From Haloactinomyces albus (lineage in GTDB: Bacteria; Actinomycetota; Actinomycetes; Mycobacteriales; Pseudonocardiaceae), in the NCBI RefSeq assembly GCF_031458135.1, contig NZ_JAVDXW010000001.1:2852001-2916000 (forward strand): a stretch of DNA of 64,000 nucleotides, written 5' to 3'. The notes beneath the pieces are model-generated. The model saw nothing but the letters and a program-made list of their open reading frames with translations, was not told the origin of the DNA and did no database searches. Within the stretch, counting starts at the first letter, position 1; the number at the start of each line of letters is the position of its first letter. This document shows positions 27,237-37,329 of the stretch, piece by piece. The position numbers were made by a program, and so were the translations under genes.

Positions 27237-27282
27237 CAGAATTCGGGGCGGCACCCACGCCGGGGTGCCGCCCCGAATTCTG
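27237..27282. terminator. Bidirectional terminator between groEL and whiB
   Basis: A perfect 20-bp stem (27237-27256 with 27263-27282) and a 6-nt loop; the right arm abuts the whiB stop codon. A smaller TGATCCC/GGGATCA hairpin precedes it at 27214-27230. Confidence 0.8.
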
Positions 27283-27585
27283 TCAGCTCGCCACCGTATC
27301 GACCGGCCGCCGGTGTGTCTTGACGATGACCTCGCGCTCGGACTCCGACAACCCGCCCCAGATCCCGTAGGGCTCTTGTACGGCCAGCGCATGCTTGCGG
27401 CACTGTTCGAGTACGGGGCAGTGGTGGCAGACCTCTTTCGCCTTCGCCTCACGTCTTGCTCGAGCCGGTCCTCGTTCGCCGTCGGGATGGAAGAAGTACG
27501 AACTGTCCATTCCCCGACAGGAACCGCGTATCTGCCAATCCCAGATATCGGCGTTCGGCCCTGGAAGACGCCGTGTGTCCGCCAT
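27283..27585 (-). CDS. WhiB-family iron-sulfur regulator, WhiB3-like
   Basis: A 100-residue Wbl protein. Four cysteines (23, 53, 56 and 62, the last three as CHHCPVLEQC) bind a [4Fe-4S] cluster in this family, followed by the GIWGG turn (74-78) and a basic C-terminus. The ATG at 27585 has GGAGG upstream. Position next to groES-groEL matches mycobacterial whiB3. Wbl proteins respond to redox and NO and partner the primary sigma factor. Confidence 0.93.
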   Translation of the reverse strand: MADTRRLPGPNADIWDWQIRGSCRGMDSSYFFHPDGERGPARARREAKAKEVCHHCPVLEQCRKHALAVQEPYGIWGGLSESEREVIVKTHRRPVDTVAS

Positions 27586-27774
27586 TGCGACAACCACCTC
27601 CAACCCGGTGGGTCCCCTCCTGCCGCGGCTTTTGCCGCAGCTCGCACCGATCACCGTAAAACCGCGCCAAAGCTTGTTCAACCCTCAACGCGCCAAAGGT
27701 TGTTCACGGTGGGGTGATCCTGGAAAGAACAACCCGGGTTGCCGATCCTGGTCGCCAACCCCGAACATGGCCCC

Positions 27775-28923
27775 GTGACGACGAGGCCGGGACCTGTCCA
27801 GGCGTGGACCGACTCAGCGGTCGCGGATGATGCCGACTCCGCGCCCGAGGGCGATGTCGACGTGTCCGACGAGGACGTGTCCGATGAGCGGGAGCCACCG
27901 AAGCTCACGGTCGCGGCGGTCGCCCGCAGGTTGGGAGTGGCCCCGGCGACTCTGCGTACCTGGGACCGCCGATACGGCATCGGCCCCAGCGACCACACAA
28001 CGGGCCACCATCGCCGCTATGGGCCCGACGACATCGCGCGGCTGGAGCAGATGCAACGCGCCTTGTTGCGGGGGGCCTCGCCCGCGGAGGCGGCTCGCTA
28101 TGCCCGAACCGCCACGGCGACACCGCAGCGCGGTTCCTCGGAGGCGTCGGCTTCCGGGGGAACGCAGCAATCGGCCGTAAGCAGCGAGCCGGTCCTGCTG
28201 TCCGGTGTCCTCGACACCGCCGATGATCCGTCCGGGTCCGAAAGGGCACCCCATACCGGTGGAGGTGGCCTGAAGCTCAGCGGCACGGGCCCGCGTGCGC
28301 GCGGGCTCGGGCGGGCCGCACTCGCACTCGACTCCTGGTCGGCGCAGCAGCTCCTGCTGGAGGGAATGCAGGCCGAGGGAGTCGTGGCAACCTGGTGTGA
28401 CGTGCTGCAGCCGGTACTGCGGGCCCTGACCGAGCGCCGACAGCGCTCGGGCTCCGGAACCGAAGTGTCCCAATTGCTGATCGACTGCGCATCGACGGCG
28501 CTTCGTGCGGTGATCGCCAACGCGCCACCGCCGCTCAACCCTCGTCCGGCTGTCCTCGCCTCGGTGCCGGGGGAGGGGCAGGAACTCGAACTCGTCGCGC
28601 TCGCGGCGGCCCTGGCGGCGAACCGGGTGGGTAATCGCTTGTTCGGGTCCGCTCTCCCGAAGGAGGGGTTGGATACCGCCATCAGGCGGGCGGCCCCGGC
28701 CGCCGTCGTGCTGTGGGCCGAGCAGTCCCACTACGCGGCCCCGCACCTGATCGCCGACCTGCCCAATCCGCGCCAGCGGTTTCGTGCGTTCGCGGCGGGA
28801 GGGGGATGGGAGTCGGAAGCCATGCCCGCCCATGTCGAAGTGCTGGGCTCGTTGCCGACCGCGGTGGATCGTGTGTCCGAAACCATCCTGGGATGTGGAT
28901 CGGCAAGCGATGGTGTGATGTAA
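27775..28923 (+). CDS. MerR-type HTH regulator
   Basis: About 382 residues from a GTG at 27775 (a TTG at 27739 is also possible; neither has a clear ribosome site). After an acidic N-terminus, LTVAAVARRLGVAPATLRTW and RRYGIGPSDHTTGHHRRYG form a MerR winged HTH (about residues 42-110). The C-terminal 200 residues (ALALDSWSAQQLLLEGMQ, then alternating helical segments) resemble the cobalamin-binding-like modules of actinobacterial MerR proteins, but no DxHxxG motif is visible, so B12 binding is doubtful. It is divergent from whiB and upstream of bldM. Confidence 0.8.
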   Translation: MTTRPGPVQAWTDSAVADDADSAPEGDVDVSDEDVSDEREPPKLTVAAVARRLGVAPATLRTWDRRYGIGPSDHTTGHHRRYGPDDIARLEQMQRALLRGASPAEAARYARTATATPQRGSSEASASGGTQQSAVSSEPVLLSGVLDTADDPSGSERAPHTGGGGLKLSGTGPRARGLGRAALALDSWSAQQLLLEGMQAEGVVATWCDVLQPVLRALTERRQRSGSGTEVSQLLIDCASTALRAVIANAPPPLNPRPAVLASVPGEGQELELVALAAALAANRVGNRLFGSALPKEGLDTAIRRAAPAAVVLWAEQSHYAAPHLIADLPNPRQRFRAFAAGGGWESEAMPAHVEVLGSLPTAVDRVSETILGCGSASDGVM

Positions 28924-28960
28924 ATCACGAATCGAGTTGCGGCGAATCGCACTCGTTTCG

Positions 28961-28983
28961 TTTCGGAAGTGACCGACCGGTAG
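28961..28983 (+). promoter_or_regulatory. Motif shared with the groES upstream region
   Basis: TTTCGG then AAGTGACCGACCGGT (28961-28981) matches 24654-24675 apart from one inserted base. Both copies lie a few hundred bases upstream of a gene start (bldM and groES). It may be a common regulator site; which one is unknown. Confidence 0.35.
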
Positions 28984-29208
28984 GAAGGGGTGCTTTCGAG
29001 TGAGTATCGCAGGTGACAGCCCTGTCGGGGTGAATACGCCATAACGAGTGACAAGGTGCCGCAAGTCTGTGCTCCATTCCGGTGAACTTCAGTGGAGGCA
29101 ACCTGATCACCGTCTGAACGGATTTAGCACCGGATCGTGTCAAGGTACGGGCCTCTGCAGCCGATGGGGGAATTGGAACGTTCACCCGCCTGCAGGAAAG
29201 GAGTTCCC

Positions 29209-29805
29209 GTGACGACGGTCTTGATCTGTGATGATCGGCGGAGCGTTCGGGAAGGGCTCACCCGTGTGATGTCCGCCGTCCCCGGAGTGAGCCGGATCGA
29301 TTGCGTAGCGCATGGTGACGAGCTGCTTGCCCGCTTCGCTCGACAGTCCGTGGATGTTGTCCTCGTCGGCACGCAGCGCGCGGTGCCCAACGGCGTGGAG
29401 GCCACCCGCAGGCTCGTCTCGGCGCATCCGCAAGCGAATGTGATCGTGTTCGGCGCACCGGACGACGCGGGCAGTATCGCCGCGGCGATCGCCGGCGGTG
29501 CGCGCGGATACCTGCGTTGGGATGCTTCCCGGCCGGAACTGGTCGCCGCGCTCGCGCACACGCTCGCAAGCACCTCGGTGCCCTCGCCCCGGCAGCCCTC
29601 GGACCCCGGTGTGCAACTCACCGACCGGGAGTTGCAGGTGCTCCGTGGCATGGCTCAGGGCAAGAGCAATGGTCAGATCGGGCGGGAACTGTACCTGTCG
29701 GAGGACACGGTCAAGACGCATGCGCGTCGCTTGTTCCGCAAACTCGGAGTGCGTGATCGGGCACAGGCGGTGGCCCATGGGTTCCGCCGTGGCCTGGTTG
29801 CCTGA
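29209..29805 (+). CDS. bldM: BldM-type orphan response regulator lacking the phosphoacceptor Asp
   Basis: A 198-residue protein with a receiver-like domain (1-120) and a LuxR HTH (about 135-198; LTDRELQVLRGMAQGKSN, YLSEDTVKTHARRLFRKLG, ending AHGFRRGLVA). The C-terminus and location before sigD and guaB match Streptomyces BldM, a regulator of aerial growth and sporulation. At the Asp54 position the sequence is VLVGTQR, giving Gly54, and the conserved Lys of the GYLxKDAS segment is Trp (GYLRWDAS). Phosphorylation is therefore excluded. The GTG start has AAAGGAG 5 nt upstream. Confidence 0.87.
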   Translation: MTTVLICDDRRSVREGLTRVMSAVPGVSRIDCVAHGDELLARFARQSVDVVLVGTQRAVPNGVEATRRLVSAHPQANVIVFGAPDDAGSIAAAIAGGARGYLRWDASRPELVAALAHTLASTSVPSPRQPSDPGVQLTDRELQVLRGMAQGKSNGQIGRELYLSEDTVKTHARRLFRKLGVRDRAQAVAHGFRRGLVA

Positions 29806-30121
29806 GAAGTGGGTTCGGGACGCGAATACTGGAGTGCGGCTCTTGGGCGGGCATCTGGTAATTGTGGACGTGTGACCATGACCGCCCGTCGCCCTCGCCT
29901 TCCGTTCGCGGCCCCCACTTCTCTTGTGGCCTCTCCTTCCGTTGCGGCCACCGCCGCTCCTCCGGCCCCTGCGGCCATGGAGATGTCGTTCGGGGACCCG
30001 TCCTTGTTCGGTGACCTGTTGTCGCCCGGTACGGTGACGGTGGATCAGCGTGCGAGGCACGCTGGGCACGCCGGACGAATCCGAATCGCGTAACCGCGTA
30101 ACACCAGGGCTGCTGTCTGCG
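29806..30121 (+). other. Region between bldM and sigD
   Basis: These 316 bp contain an open frame from 29872 (GTG) to 30093 with Ala/Pro-rich, low-information translation, which I do not call as a gene. GTAACC and GTAACA boxes at 30090 and 30098, close to the sigD start, resemble SigD-type -35 elements but are poorly placed. Confidence 0.3.
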
Positions 30122-30694
30122 ATGAGCAACGTGGGGGACGGGCTGGACGCTCTTGTAAGCGCCGCCGTCGACGGCGACCGTCAGTCGATCGAGCGCTTGC
30201 TGGCGGAAATCCGTCCTTTGGTGGTGCGGTATTGCCGCGCCAGGGTCGGACGAAACGAGCGTTCGTACGCTTCGGCGGACGATGTCGCACAGGAGGTGTG
30301 CCTCGCCGTGCTCACGGCGCTACCCACCTATCGTGACCAAGGCCGTCCTTTCCTGGCGTTCGTGTACGGCATCGCCGCGCACAAAGTGGCTGATGCGCAC
30401 CGTGCGTCGGCCCGCAATCGTTCCGAACCGGTCGCGGACCTTCCGGATACCCCGGAGCCCGAGTCCGGTCCTGAACAGCGGGCGATACAGGGTGAGCTTT
30501 CGGGCAGGATGGCGCAGTTGTTGCGTGTCCTCCCGGAAAAGCAGCGGGAAATCCTGCTGCTCCGGGTGGTCGTCGGATTGTCCGCGGAGGAAACCGCCGA
30601 AGCGGTCGATTCGACGCCGGGAGCGGTGCGAGTGGCGCAGCATCGTGCACTGGCCCGGCTGCGCAAGACGCTGTCCGCGGAGGAGGTGGTCTGA
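30122..30694 (+). CDS. sigD: ECF-type sigma factor SigD
   Basis: A 190-residue sigma factor. Region 2 includes RPLVVRYCRARVG, SADDVAQEVCLAVLTALPTY and GIAAHKVADAHR. Region 4 includes LPEKQREILLLRVVVGLSAEE and the GAVRVAQHRALARLR helix. It is close to mycobacterial SigD in sequence and position. The ATG at 30122 lacks a ribosome site; a GTG at 30050 in frame would add 24 residues. The stop abuts the rsdA start (TGAATG), so the anti-sigma factor is co-translated. Confidence 0.92.
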   Translation: MSNVGDGLDALVSAAVDGDRQSIERLLAEIRPLVVRYCRARVGRNERSYASADDVAQEVCLAVLTALPTYRDQGRPFLAFVYGIAAHKVADAHRASARNRSEPVADLPDTPEPESGPEQRAIQGELSGRMAQLLRVLPEKQREILLLRVVVGLSAEETAEAVDSTPGAVRVAQHRALARLRKTLSAEEVV

Positions 30695-31996
30695 ATGGCT
30701 GAGCGAAAAGGGTCCGGGGATGACGGTGACGGACACGACCCTGTTGGGTCCCGCAGGCAGGACGACCGTTCGCGTACCGAGACCGAGCGGGATGTACCCG
30801 CAGGCAGCACATCAAACGACGAGTTCGAACCGATCGACGATGACCGCGATGGTGAGTCCGACAACCATGAGTCCGCTTCGGAGCCGGACCGACAGACGGT
30901 GACGTCCGAACAGGACGGCATCGCCGACGAGGAACAGGTGACCGAGCAGACTTCCCAGACCGAACGAACCGAGCAAGCCGAACGAACCGAGCAAGCCGAA
31001 CGAACCGAGCAAGCCGAAGAAGCCGCGGACGACACTGCGGAGGTCCTGAGCTTTCGCAGGAAAGAGGACGATTCGGACGCGGCGGAAGTGCACCGGGACA
31101 GCGAGAACGAGAAACCGCTCGGAGACGACGATGCGGATGACGAGCCCATCGACCTCTCCGCGCTCCAAGCCGATGACGAGCTGCTGGACGCACTCGGTGG
31201 TACCGACCCCGATGTCGCACTGACGGACGACGAACCCGCTCTGGAGTCGTTGCTGGTGGCATGGCGGCGCGACGTCGACGCCGCGCCGATCGGTGATCTC
31301 GTCGACACCGACACCGCGCTATCCGCCGTCGCCGCGGGGCGTACGCAACCGCGCCGACGCAAACGGCGTCACCTGGTGCCGATCGCGACGGCGGCGGCTG
31401 TGCTGATGATCACGTTCACCGGTGTGGGGCTCGCGGCACGCGATGCGCGCCCCGGGGACGCTCTCTGGAGCGTCGCCCAGGTCCTTTACACCGATCACGC
31501 TCGATCGGCCCAGGCCGCCTGGCAAGCGCAGCAGCAGCTCGAAAAGGCAGGCACGGCGTGGGAGAAGGGGCGCTCCGAGGCAGCCGAGGAGGCCCTCCAG
31601 CAAGCGCAGGAGAAGATGGACACGGTCGACGCCGGGCATGGCCTGTCGGATCTGCAGGCCGCGCACGCATCGCTGAGTGCGAAGATCGAGCGTGGTCGGA
31701 GCAGGGTCGAGGAGCCGCTGCCCGTGGTCTCGTCCTCGACACAACCGTTGCCGTCGAGTTCCGCCGAACCGAGCTCGACCTCCTCGGTGCCCTCGTCGTC
31801 CCCGTCCTCGTCGATGCCGACACGCACCGGCTCGCAATCGCCGAGTACGTCGCCGAAGCAACCGAGTCGGTCCGGGACACCGAGTAGCTCCTCGCCCGGG
31901 AGCTCGGACGGAAACCCGGATGGAAGCTCGGACCGGAGAACGTCGAGCGGGCACTCGTCGCACAGCACCGGTGATGCGGGGCTTCTTCCGCCCTGA
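30695..31996 (+). CDS. rsdA: RsdA-like membrane anti-sigma-D factor
   Basis: A 433-residue single-pass membrane protein. A long acidic N-terminus (1-150) includes ERTEQA repeats (90-107). The sigma-D-binding region follows (about 152-195, PIDLSALQADDELLDALGG). A basic stop-transfer stretch (RRRKRR) precedes the TM helix (227-248), and a Ser/Pro-rich outer tail ends the protein. It is longer than mycobacterial RsdA (about 300). It should hold SigD at the membrane until proteolysis; a VAA tripeptide at 212-214 just inside the membrane could become a degron after intramembrane cleavage (inference). Confidence 0.88.
   Translation: MAERKGSGDDGDGHDPVGSRRQDDRSRTETERDVPAGSTSNDEFEPIDDDRDGESDNHESASEPDRQTVTSEQDGIADEEQVTEQTSQTERTEQAERTEQAERTEQAEEAADDTAEVLSFRRKEDDSDAAEVHRDSENEKPLGDDDADDEPIDLSALQADDELLDALGGTDPDVALTDDEPALESLLVAWRRDVDAAPIGDLVDTDTALSAVAAGRTQPRRRKRRHLVPIATAAAVLMITFTGVGLAARDARPGDALWSVAQVLYTDHARSAQAAWQAQQQLEKAGTAWEKGRSEAAEEALQQAQEKMDTVDAGHGLSDLQAAHASLSAKIERGRSRVEEPLPVVSSSTQPLPSSSAEPSSTSSVPSSSPSSSMPTRTGSQSPSTSPKQPSRSGTPSSSSPGSSDGNPDGSSDRRTSSGHSSHSTGDAGLLPP
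30961..31014 (+). repeat. Three tandem 18-bp repeats in rsdA
   Basis: Three identical 18-bp units (30961, 30979, 30997) encode the repeated ERTEQA peptide in the cytoplasmic N-terminus of the anti-sigma factor. Their identity at DNA level suggests recent slippage expansion. Confidence 0.85.
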
Positions 31997-32027
31997 TCAG
32001 TACCGCACCGGGTGCCGAACGAAAGAC

Positions 32028-32071
32028 ACTACTGTGGCGCCGCTGCCCGAGGGCAGCGGCGCCACAGTAGT
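32028..32071. terminator. Perfect 21-bp hairpin between rsdA and the DUF5319 gene
   Basis: ACTACTGTGGCGCCGCTGCCC (32028 to 32048) is exactly complementary to 32051-32071, with only two bases between the arms. The element lies between convergent genes and is a strong bidirectional terminator candidate. Confidence 0.8.
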
Positions 32072-32144
32072 ACCGGTGGTATGGATCCCGTCGAGCTCGG
32101 TCGATTCCGCCGGGTTCGGTGCCTCACCTGGGAGCCGAGAGTGC

Positions 32145-32537
32145 TCAGCGGCTGCTTTCGTTCTCGGTCTCGGTCACGCCGTCCGCGAAGCCGCGGCAGT
32201 ACTCCCAGCTGACGTAGTGGCCCGGGTTCGGTTCGTAAGCGGGTTCGTGCGGGCGCATCCGGCCGTCGTTGAGCAGTTGTTCCAGGCTGGAACGCAGGAG
32301 CTCCCACTCGTGGTAATGGACCTCACCGCAATCCCCGCAGTCCACGACGATGCCGCGGATTCCACGGGGTTCCAGCAGCGCCTGATACACGGCGAGGTCT
32401 GTCAGGTCCGACAGCAACTCGGCCCGTTCGTCATCACCGAGCGGTGGTTCCTGCTCGGAGTCGTGGTCGCCGAGTTCCATACTCGGGTCATCCGGATCGC
32501 CCGCGAACGGGTCTGGTGGCAACGGGTCATGCGGCAC
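32145..32537 (-). CDS. DUF5319 family protein
   Basis: About 130 residues from a GTG at 32537 (VPHDPLPPDPFAGDPDDPS); an earlier GTG at 32546 is possible and the frame continues to 32744. The core has CGDCGEVHYHEWELL, with a CxxC pair and histidines that could bind zinc, and ends with the aromatic stretch GHYVSWEYCRGFADG. This small family of unknown function sits beside guaB in actinobacteria (Rv3412 in M. tuberculosis). The divergent region to guaB is shared. Confidence 0.8.
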   Translation of the reverse strand: MPHDPLPPDPFAGDPDDPSMELGDHDSEQEPPLGDDERAELLSDLTDLAVYQALLEPRGIRGIVVDCGDCGEVHYHEWELLRSSLEQLLNDGRMRPHEPAYEPNPGHYVSWEYCRGFADGVTETENESSR

Positions 32538-32610
32538 ATTCCGCACGGTACCGGTAGCGTCCAGTCCGCTTGTGTCGTGGCCGGGCACCGGGTCACCGAA
32601 GAGCAACCGA

Positions 32611-32616
32611 TATGAT
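32611..32616 (+). promoter_or_regulatory. Possible -10 element for guaB
   Basis: TATGAT occurs 128 bp before the guaB ATG. No good -35 box is visible at the right distance, so the assignment is weak. AGGAAGG near 32724 lies too far upstream to be an ideal ribosome site. Confidence 0.3.
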
Positions 32617-32653
32617 GGGGGTATCCCACCCGCGAGGCGTGTTGGAGCGCTGA

Positions 32654-34255
<1,602 letters not shown>

Positions 34256-34344
34256 CCCCGAAAGAGTGACCCGACGACGTCGAGAGCGCCCGTACCGGAG
34301 AGAATGCGCCGTCGGAGCACAGGCACTGCGAGGAGAGGATTGAC

Positions 34345-35475
34345 GTGCGGGATCTTGTGGAGATCGGCATGGGCCGGACGGCCATGCGCGGCTACGACCT
34401 GGACGATGTCGAGATCGTGCCCTCTCGACGTACCCGCTCGTCGAAGGATGTGTCGTTGTCCTGGCAGATCGACGCCTACCGCTTCGACATCCCGCTGGTC
34501 ACCCATCCGACCGATGCGATCGTCTCTCCCGATACCGCCGTGCGCGTCGGGGAACTCGGCGGTCTCGGCGTCCTCAATGCCGAGGGGCTGTGGGCGCGCC
34601 ACGAGAACGCCGAAGAGGCGCTGTTGCAGGTGATCCGAGCCGCCGAGCAGGATGAGGATCCGGAGGCGGCGATCCGGATGCTGCAGGAGTTGCACTCCGC
34701 GCCGATTCGAAACGACCTGCTCACCGAGGCGGTCAAGCGGATCAAGAATTCCGGGGTGACCGTGGCGGCACGGGTCAGCCCGCAGCACGCCGAGGAACTG
34801 ACCCCGACTCTGCTGGCAGCCGGCGTGGAGGTGTTGATGGTGCAGGGCACCATCGTCTCCGCCGAGCACGTCGTTCGAGACGGGGAACCGCTGAACCTCA
34901 AGCGGTTCATCGCGGACCTCGATGTGCCCGTGATCGCCGGTGGGGTCGGTGACTACCGGACCGCTATCCATCTGATGCGCACCGGTGCGGCAGGAGTGAT
35001 CGTCGGGTTCGGCCAGTCACGGTCGGCGACCACGACCCAGACCCTGGGCATCGGGGTACCGATGGCCACGGCGATCGCCGATGCCGCAGCGGCGCGCCGG
35101 GATTATCTCGACGAGACCGGCGGTCGCTACGTGCACGTGATCGCCGACGGTGGCCTGTCCTACTCGGGAGATATCGCGAAGGCGGTGGCGTGTGGTGCCG
35201 ATGCGGTGATGCTGGGTGAGGCGCTGACGGAGACAGCGGAGGCACCGGCCCAGGGATACTACTGGACGGCCGCCGCCGCGCATCCGAATCTGCCACGCAG
35301 CGAGATTGCGGGCTTTGCTGGAGCGGGTGCCGACCTGCAGACACTGCTGTTCGGCCCGAGCAGCGATCCGTACGGCACGCTGAACCTGTTCGGTGCGTTG
35401 CGCCGGGCGATGGCGAAGACGGGATACTCCGAACTCAAGGAGTTCCAGAAGGTCGGCTTGATGCTGTGCCGCTGA
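34345..35475 (+). CDS. guaB3: GuaB3-family IMPDH-related protein
   Basis: A 376-residue IMPDH-like barrel without CBS domains. The N-terminus VEIGMGRTAMRGYDLDDVEIVPSRRTRSSKD is typical of actinobacterial GuaB3. The loop that carries the catalytic Cys in IMPDH reads VGFGQSRSATTTQTLG, with no cysteine, as in the mycobacterial protein, so classical IMPDH catalysis is unlikely. The function is unknown. The GTG start follows GAGGAGAGG. It lies 89 bp after guaB, probably in the same operon. Confidence 0.92.
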   Translation: MRDLVEIGMGRTAMRGYDLDDVEIVPSRRTRSSKDVSLSWQIDAYRFDIPLVTHPTDAIVSPDTAVRVGELGGLGVLNAEGLWARHENAEEALLQVIRAAEQDEDPEAAIRMLQELHSAPIRNDLLTEAVKRIKNSGVTVAARVSPQHAEELTPTLLAAGVEVLMVQGTIVSAEHVVRDGEPLNLKRFIADLDVPVIAGGVGDYRTAIHLMRTGAAGVIVGFGQSRSATTTQTLGIGVPMATAIADAAAARRDYLDETGGRYVHVIADGGLSYSGDIAKAVACGADAVMLGEALTETAEAPAQGYYWTAAAAHPNLPRSEIAGFAGAGADLQTLLFGPSSDPYGTLNLFGALRRAMAKTGYSELKEFQKVGLMLCR

Positions 35476-35546
35476 GTGCGGCGTGCTGTGTCCTGCCGGG
35501 TGAGATGAACCGTCTCACAGGACTACCGGCAAGTAACTTTTACGTC

Positions 35547-35559
35547 TAGCCTGTCCCGC
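35547..35559 (+). promoter_or_regulatory. -10 element for a leaderless GMC oxidoreductase mRNA
   Basis: TAGCCT (35547-35552) ends 7 nt before the ATG at 35560 and no ribosome site is present, so transcription should start at the initiator codon. Confidence 0.55.
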
Positions 35560-37308
35560 ATGGCTTCACGTGGCGGGGAACACAGCACAGGCGGGAACCA
35601 CGGCAGCAGTGGCAAGAGCGGCGCCCGAAACGGGACCGACTACGACGTCGTCGTCATCGGTTCGGGTTTCGGCGGCAGCGTCGCCGCGCTCCGGCTGACC
35701 GAGAAGGGCTATCGCGTCGCGGTTCTCGAAGCGGGCAAGCGGTTCGCCGATGACGAGTTCGCGAAAACCTCGTGGGACCTACGCCGTTTCCTCTGGGCAC
35801 CGCAGCTCGGCTGCTTCGGGATCCAGCGCATCCACCTGCTGCGCAACGTGCTTGTGCTCGCCGGATCGGGCGTCGGCGGCGGCTCGCTGGTGTATGCGAA
35901 CACGCTGTACCGGCCGATGAAGCCGTTCTACACCGATTCCCAGTGGGCCCACATCACCGACTGGGAGGACGAACTCGCCACGCACTACGACCAGGCCAGT
36001 CGAATGTTGGGGGTGGTCACCAACCCCACGGTGACGCCATCGGACGAGGTGATCAAGGACGTTGCCGCGGACATGGGCGTCGGCGATACCTACCACCCGA
36101 CGCCTGTGGGCGTGTACTTCGGCAAACCCGGCGAGGACTCCGCGGACCCGTATTTCGGGGGTGCGGGGCCGACCCGCACCGGCTGCACCGAATGCGGTGC
36201 CTGCATGACGGGGTGCCGGGTCGGTGCCAAGAACACGCTGATGAAGAACTACCTGTATCTGGCCGAGGCGGGCGGCGCCGAGGTGTGGCCGATGACGACG
36301 GTCAGCGGACTGGCGCAGGATACGGACGGTCGTTGGCGGATCGGCACCGAACGCACCGGGGCCGGGTTCAGGCGGGGCCGACGGACCTTCACCGCCGATC
36401 AGGTCGTCGTCGCTGCCGGGACGTGGGGGACTCAGAACCTGTTGCACCGGGCTCGGGAACGTGGCGATCTGCCGCGGCTTTCGACGAAGTTGGGTGAGCT
36501 CACCAGGACCAATTCCGAGTCGATCATCGGTGCGCAGGCACCGCGGGTCACTGCGGATCGTGATTTCTCCCGGGGGACCGCGATCACCTCGTCGTTCCAT
36601 CCGGACAGTGACACCCACATCGAACCGGTCCGCTACGGCAGGGGCAGCAACGCCATGGGGCTTCTGCAGACGCTGCCCACCACGGGAGCCGAGTCCACGC
36701 CACGCTGGCGGCAGTGGTTGCGAACGGCGGTCAAGCGACCGTTGTTGGCGTTGCGGTTGTTGTCGGTGCGCCGGTGGAGTGAGCGCACCGTGATCCTGCT
36801 GGTCATGCAGAGTCTCGACAATTCGCTGACCACGCGGCTGCGTCGAGGGCTGTTCGGGCGCCGCAGGCTCACGTCACGGCAAGGGCACGGCGCACCGAAT
36901 CCGAGCTGGATCCCGGCGGGTGAGGAGGCCAACAGGCGGGCTGCCGAGAAACTCGGCGGCATCGCCGGGGGCACCTGGGGCGAACTGTTCGACATTCCGC
37001 TGACCGCGCACTTCATCGGTGGCTGCCCGATCGGTGCGGATCCCGAGCACGGGGTGATCGACCCGTATCACCGCGCGTACGGCTATCCGACACTCTCGAT
37101 CGTGGACGGTTCGGCGATCACCGCGAACCTCGGTGTGAATCCCTCGCTGACGATCACCGCGCAGGCCGAGCGGGCGTTCTCGCTGTGGCCGAACAAGGGA
37201 GAAACCGATCCGCGCGCGTCCCAGTCCGAGGGATACCGACGTGTCGAGCCGGTCGCGCCGAAGGCGCCCGCCGTGCCCGCTGATGCCCCCGGTGCACTGC
37301 GCCCCTGA
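35560..37308 (+). CDS. GMC oxidoreductase (ChoD-like) with a ferredoxin-type Cys motif
   Basis: A 582-residue flavoprotein. The FAD motif is VVIGSGFGGSVAALRLTEKGY (about residues 31-51), and GSGVGGGSLVYANTL is the second flavin segment. The C-terminus has the GMC motif SIVDGSAITANLGVNPSLT. Cys209, 212, 215 and 219 form CxxCxxCxxxC, the bacterial ferredoxin [4Fe-4S] motif. Location between guaB3 and guaA matches mycobacterial choD, once called cholesterol oxidase, although a steroid substrate is not established here. It might transfer electrons to an acceptor other than oxygen. Confidence 0.88.
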   Translation: MASRGGEHSTGGNHGSSGKSGARNGTDYDVVVIGSGFGGSVAALRLTEKGYRVAVLEAGKRFADDEFAKTSWDLRRFLWAPQLGCFGIQRIHLLRNVLVLAGSGVGGGSLVYANTLYRPMKPFYTDSQWAHITDWEDELATHYDQASRMLGVVTNPTVTPSDEVIKDVAADMGVGDTYHPTPVGVYFGKPGEDSADPYFGGAGPTRTGCTECGACMTGCRVGAKNTLMKNYLYLAEAGGAEVWPMTTVSGLAQDTDGRWRIGTERTGAGFRRGRRTFTADQVVVAAGTWGTQNLLHRARERGDLPRLSTKLGELTRTNSESIIGAQAPRVTADRDFSRGTAITSSFHPDSDTHIEPVRYGRGSNAMGLLQTLPTTGAESTPRWRQWLRTAVKRPLLALRLLSVRRWSERTVILLVMQSLDNSLTTRLRRGLFGRRRLTSRQGHGAPNPSWIPAGEEANRRAAEKLGGIAGGTWGELFDIPLTAHFIGGCPIGADPEHGVIDPYHRAYGYPTLSIVDGSAITANLGVNPSLTITAQAERAFSLWPNKGETDPRASQSEGYRRVEPVAPKAPAVPADAPGALRP

Positions 37309-37329
37309 GCGGCACTCCGGTGGTTTTTG

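Noticed and set aside
27775-28923. Cobalamin-binding photoreceptor of the CarH/LitR type
   Set aside because: The MerR domain is clear, but the C-terminal half has no DxHxxG cobalamin motif.
29872-30093. Small Ala/Pro-rich protein upstream of sigD
   Set aside because: No ribosome site, no family resemblance, and low-complexity composition expected from chance GC-rich frames.
30090-30124. SigD-dependent promoter (GTAAC box then CGAT) before sigD
   Set aside because: The CGAT would overlap the proposed ATG at 30122, so transcription would begin inside the gene. It remains possible only if the true start codon is further downstream.
34345-35475. A second functional IMP dehydrogenase
   Set aside because: The catalytic cysteine loop is replaced by GQSRSATT, as in other actinobacterial GuaB3 proteins, so I keep it as IMPDH-related of unknown function.
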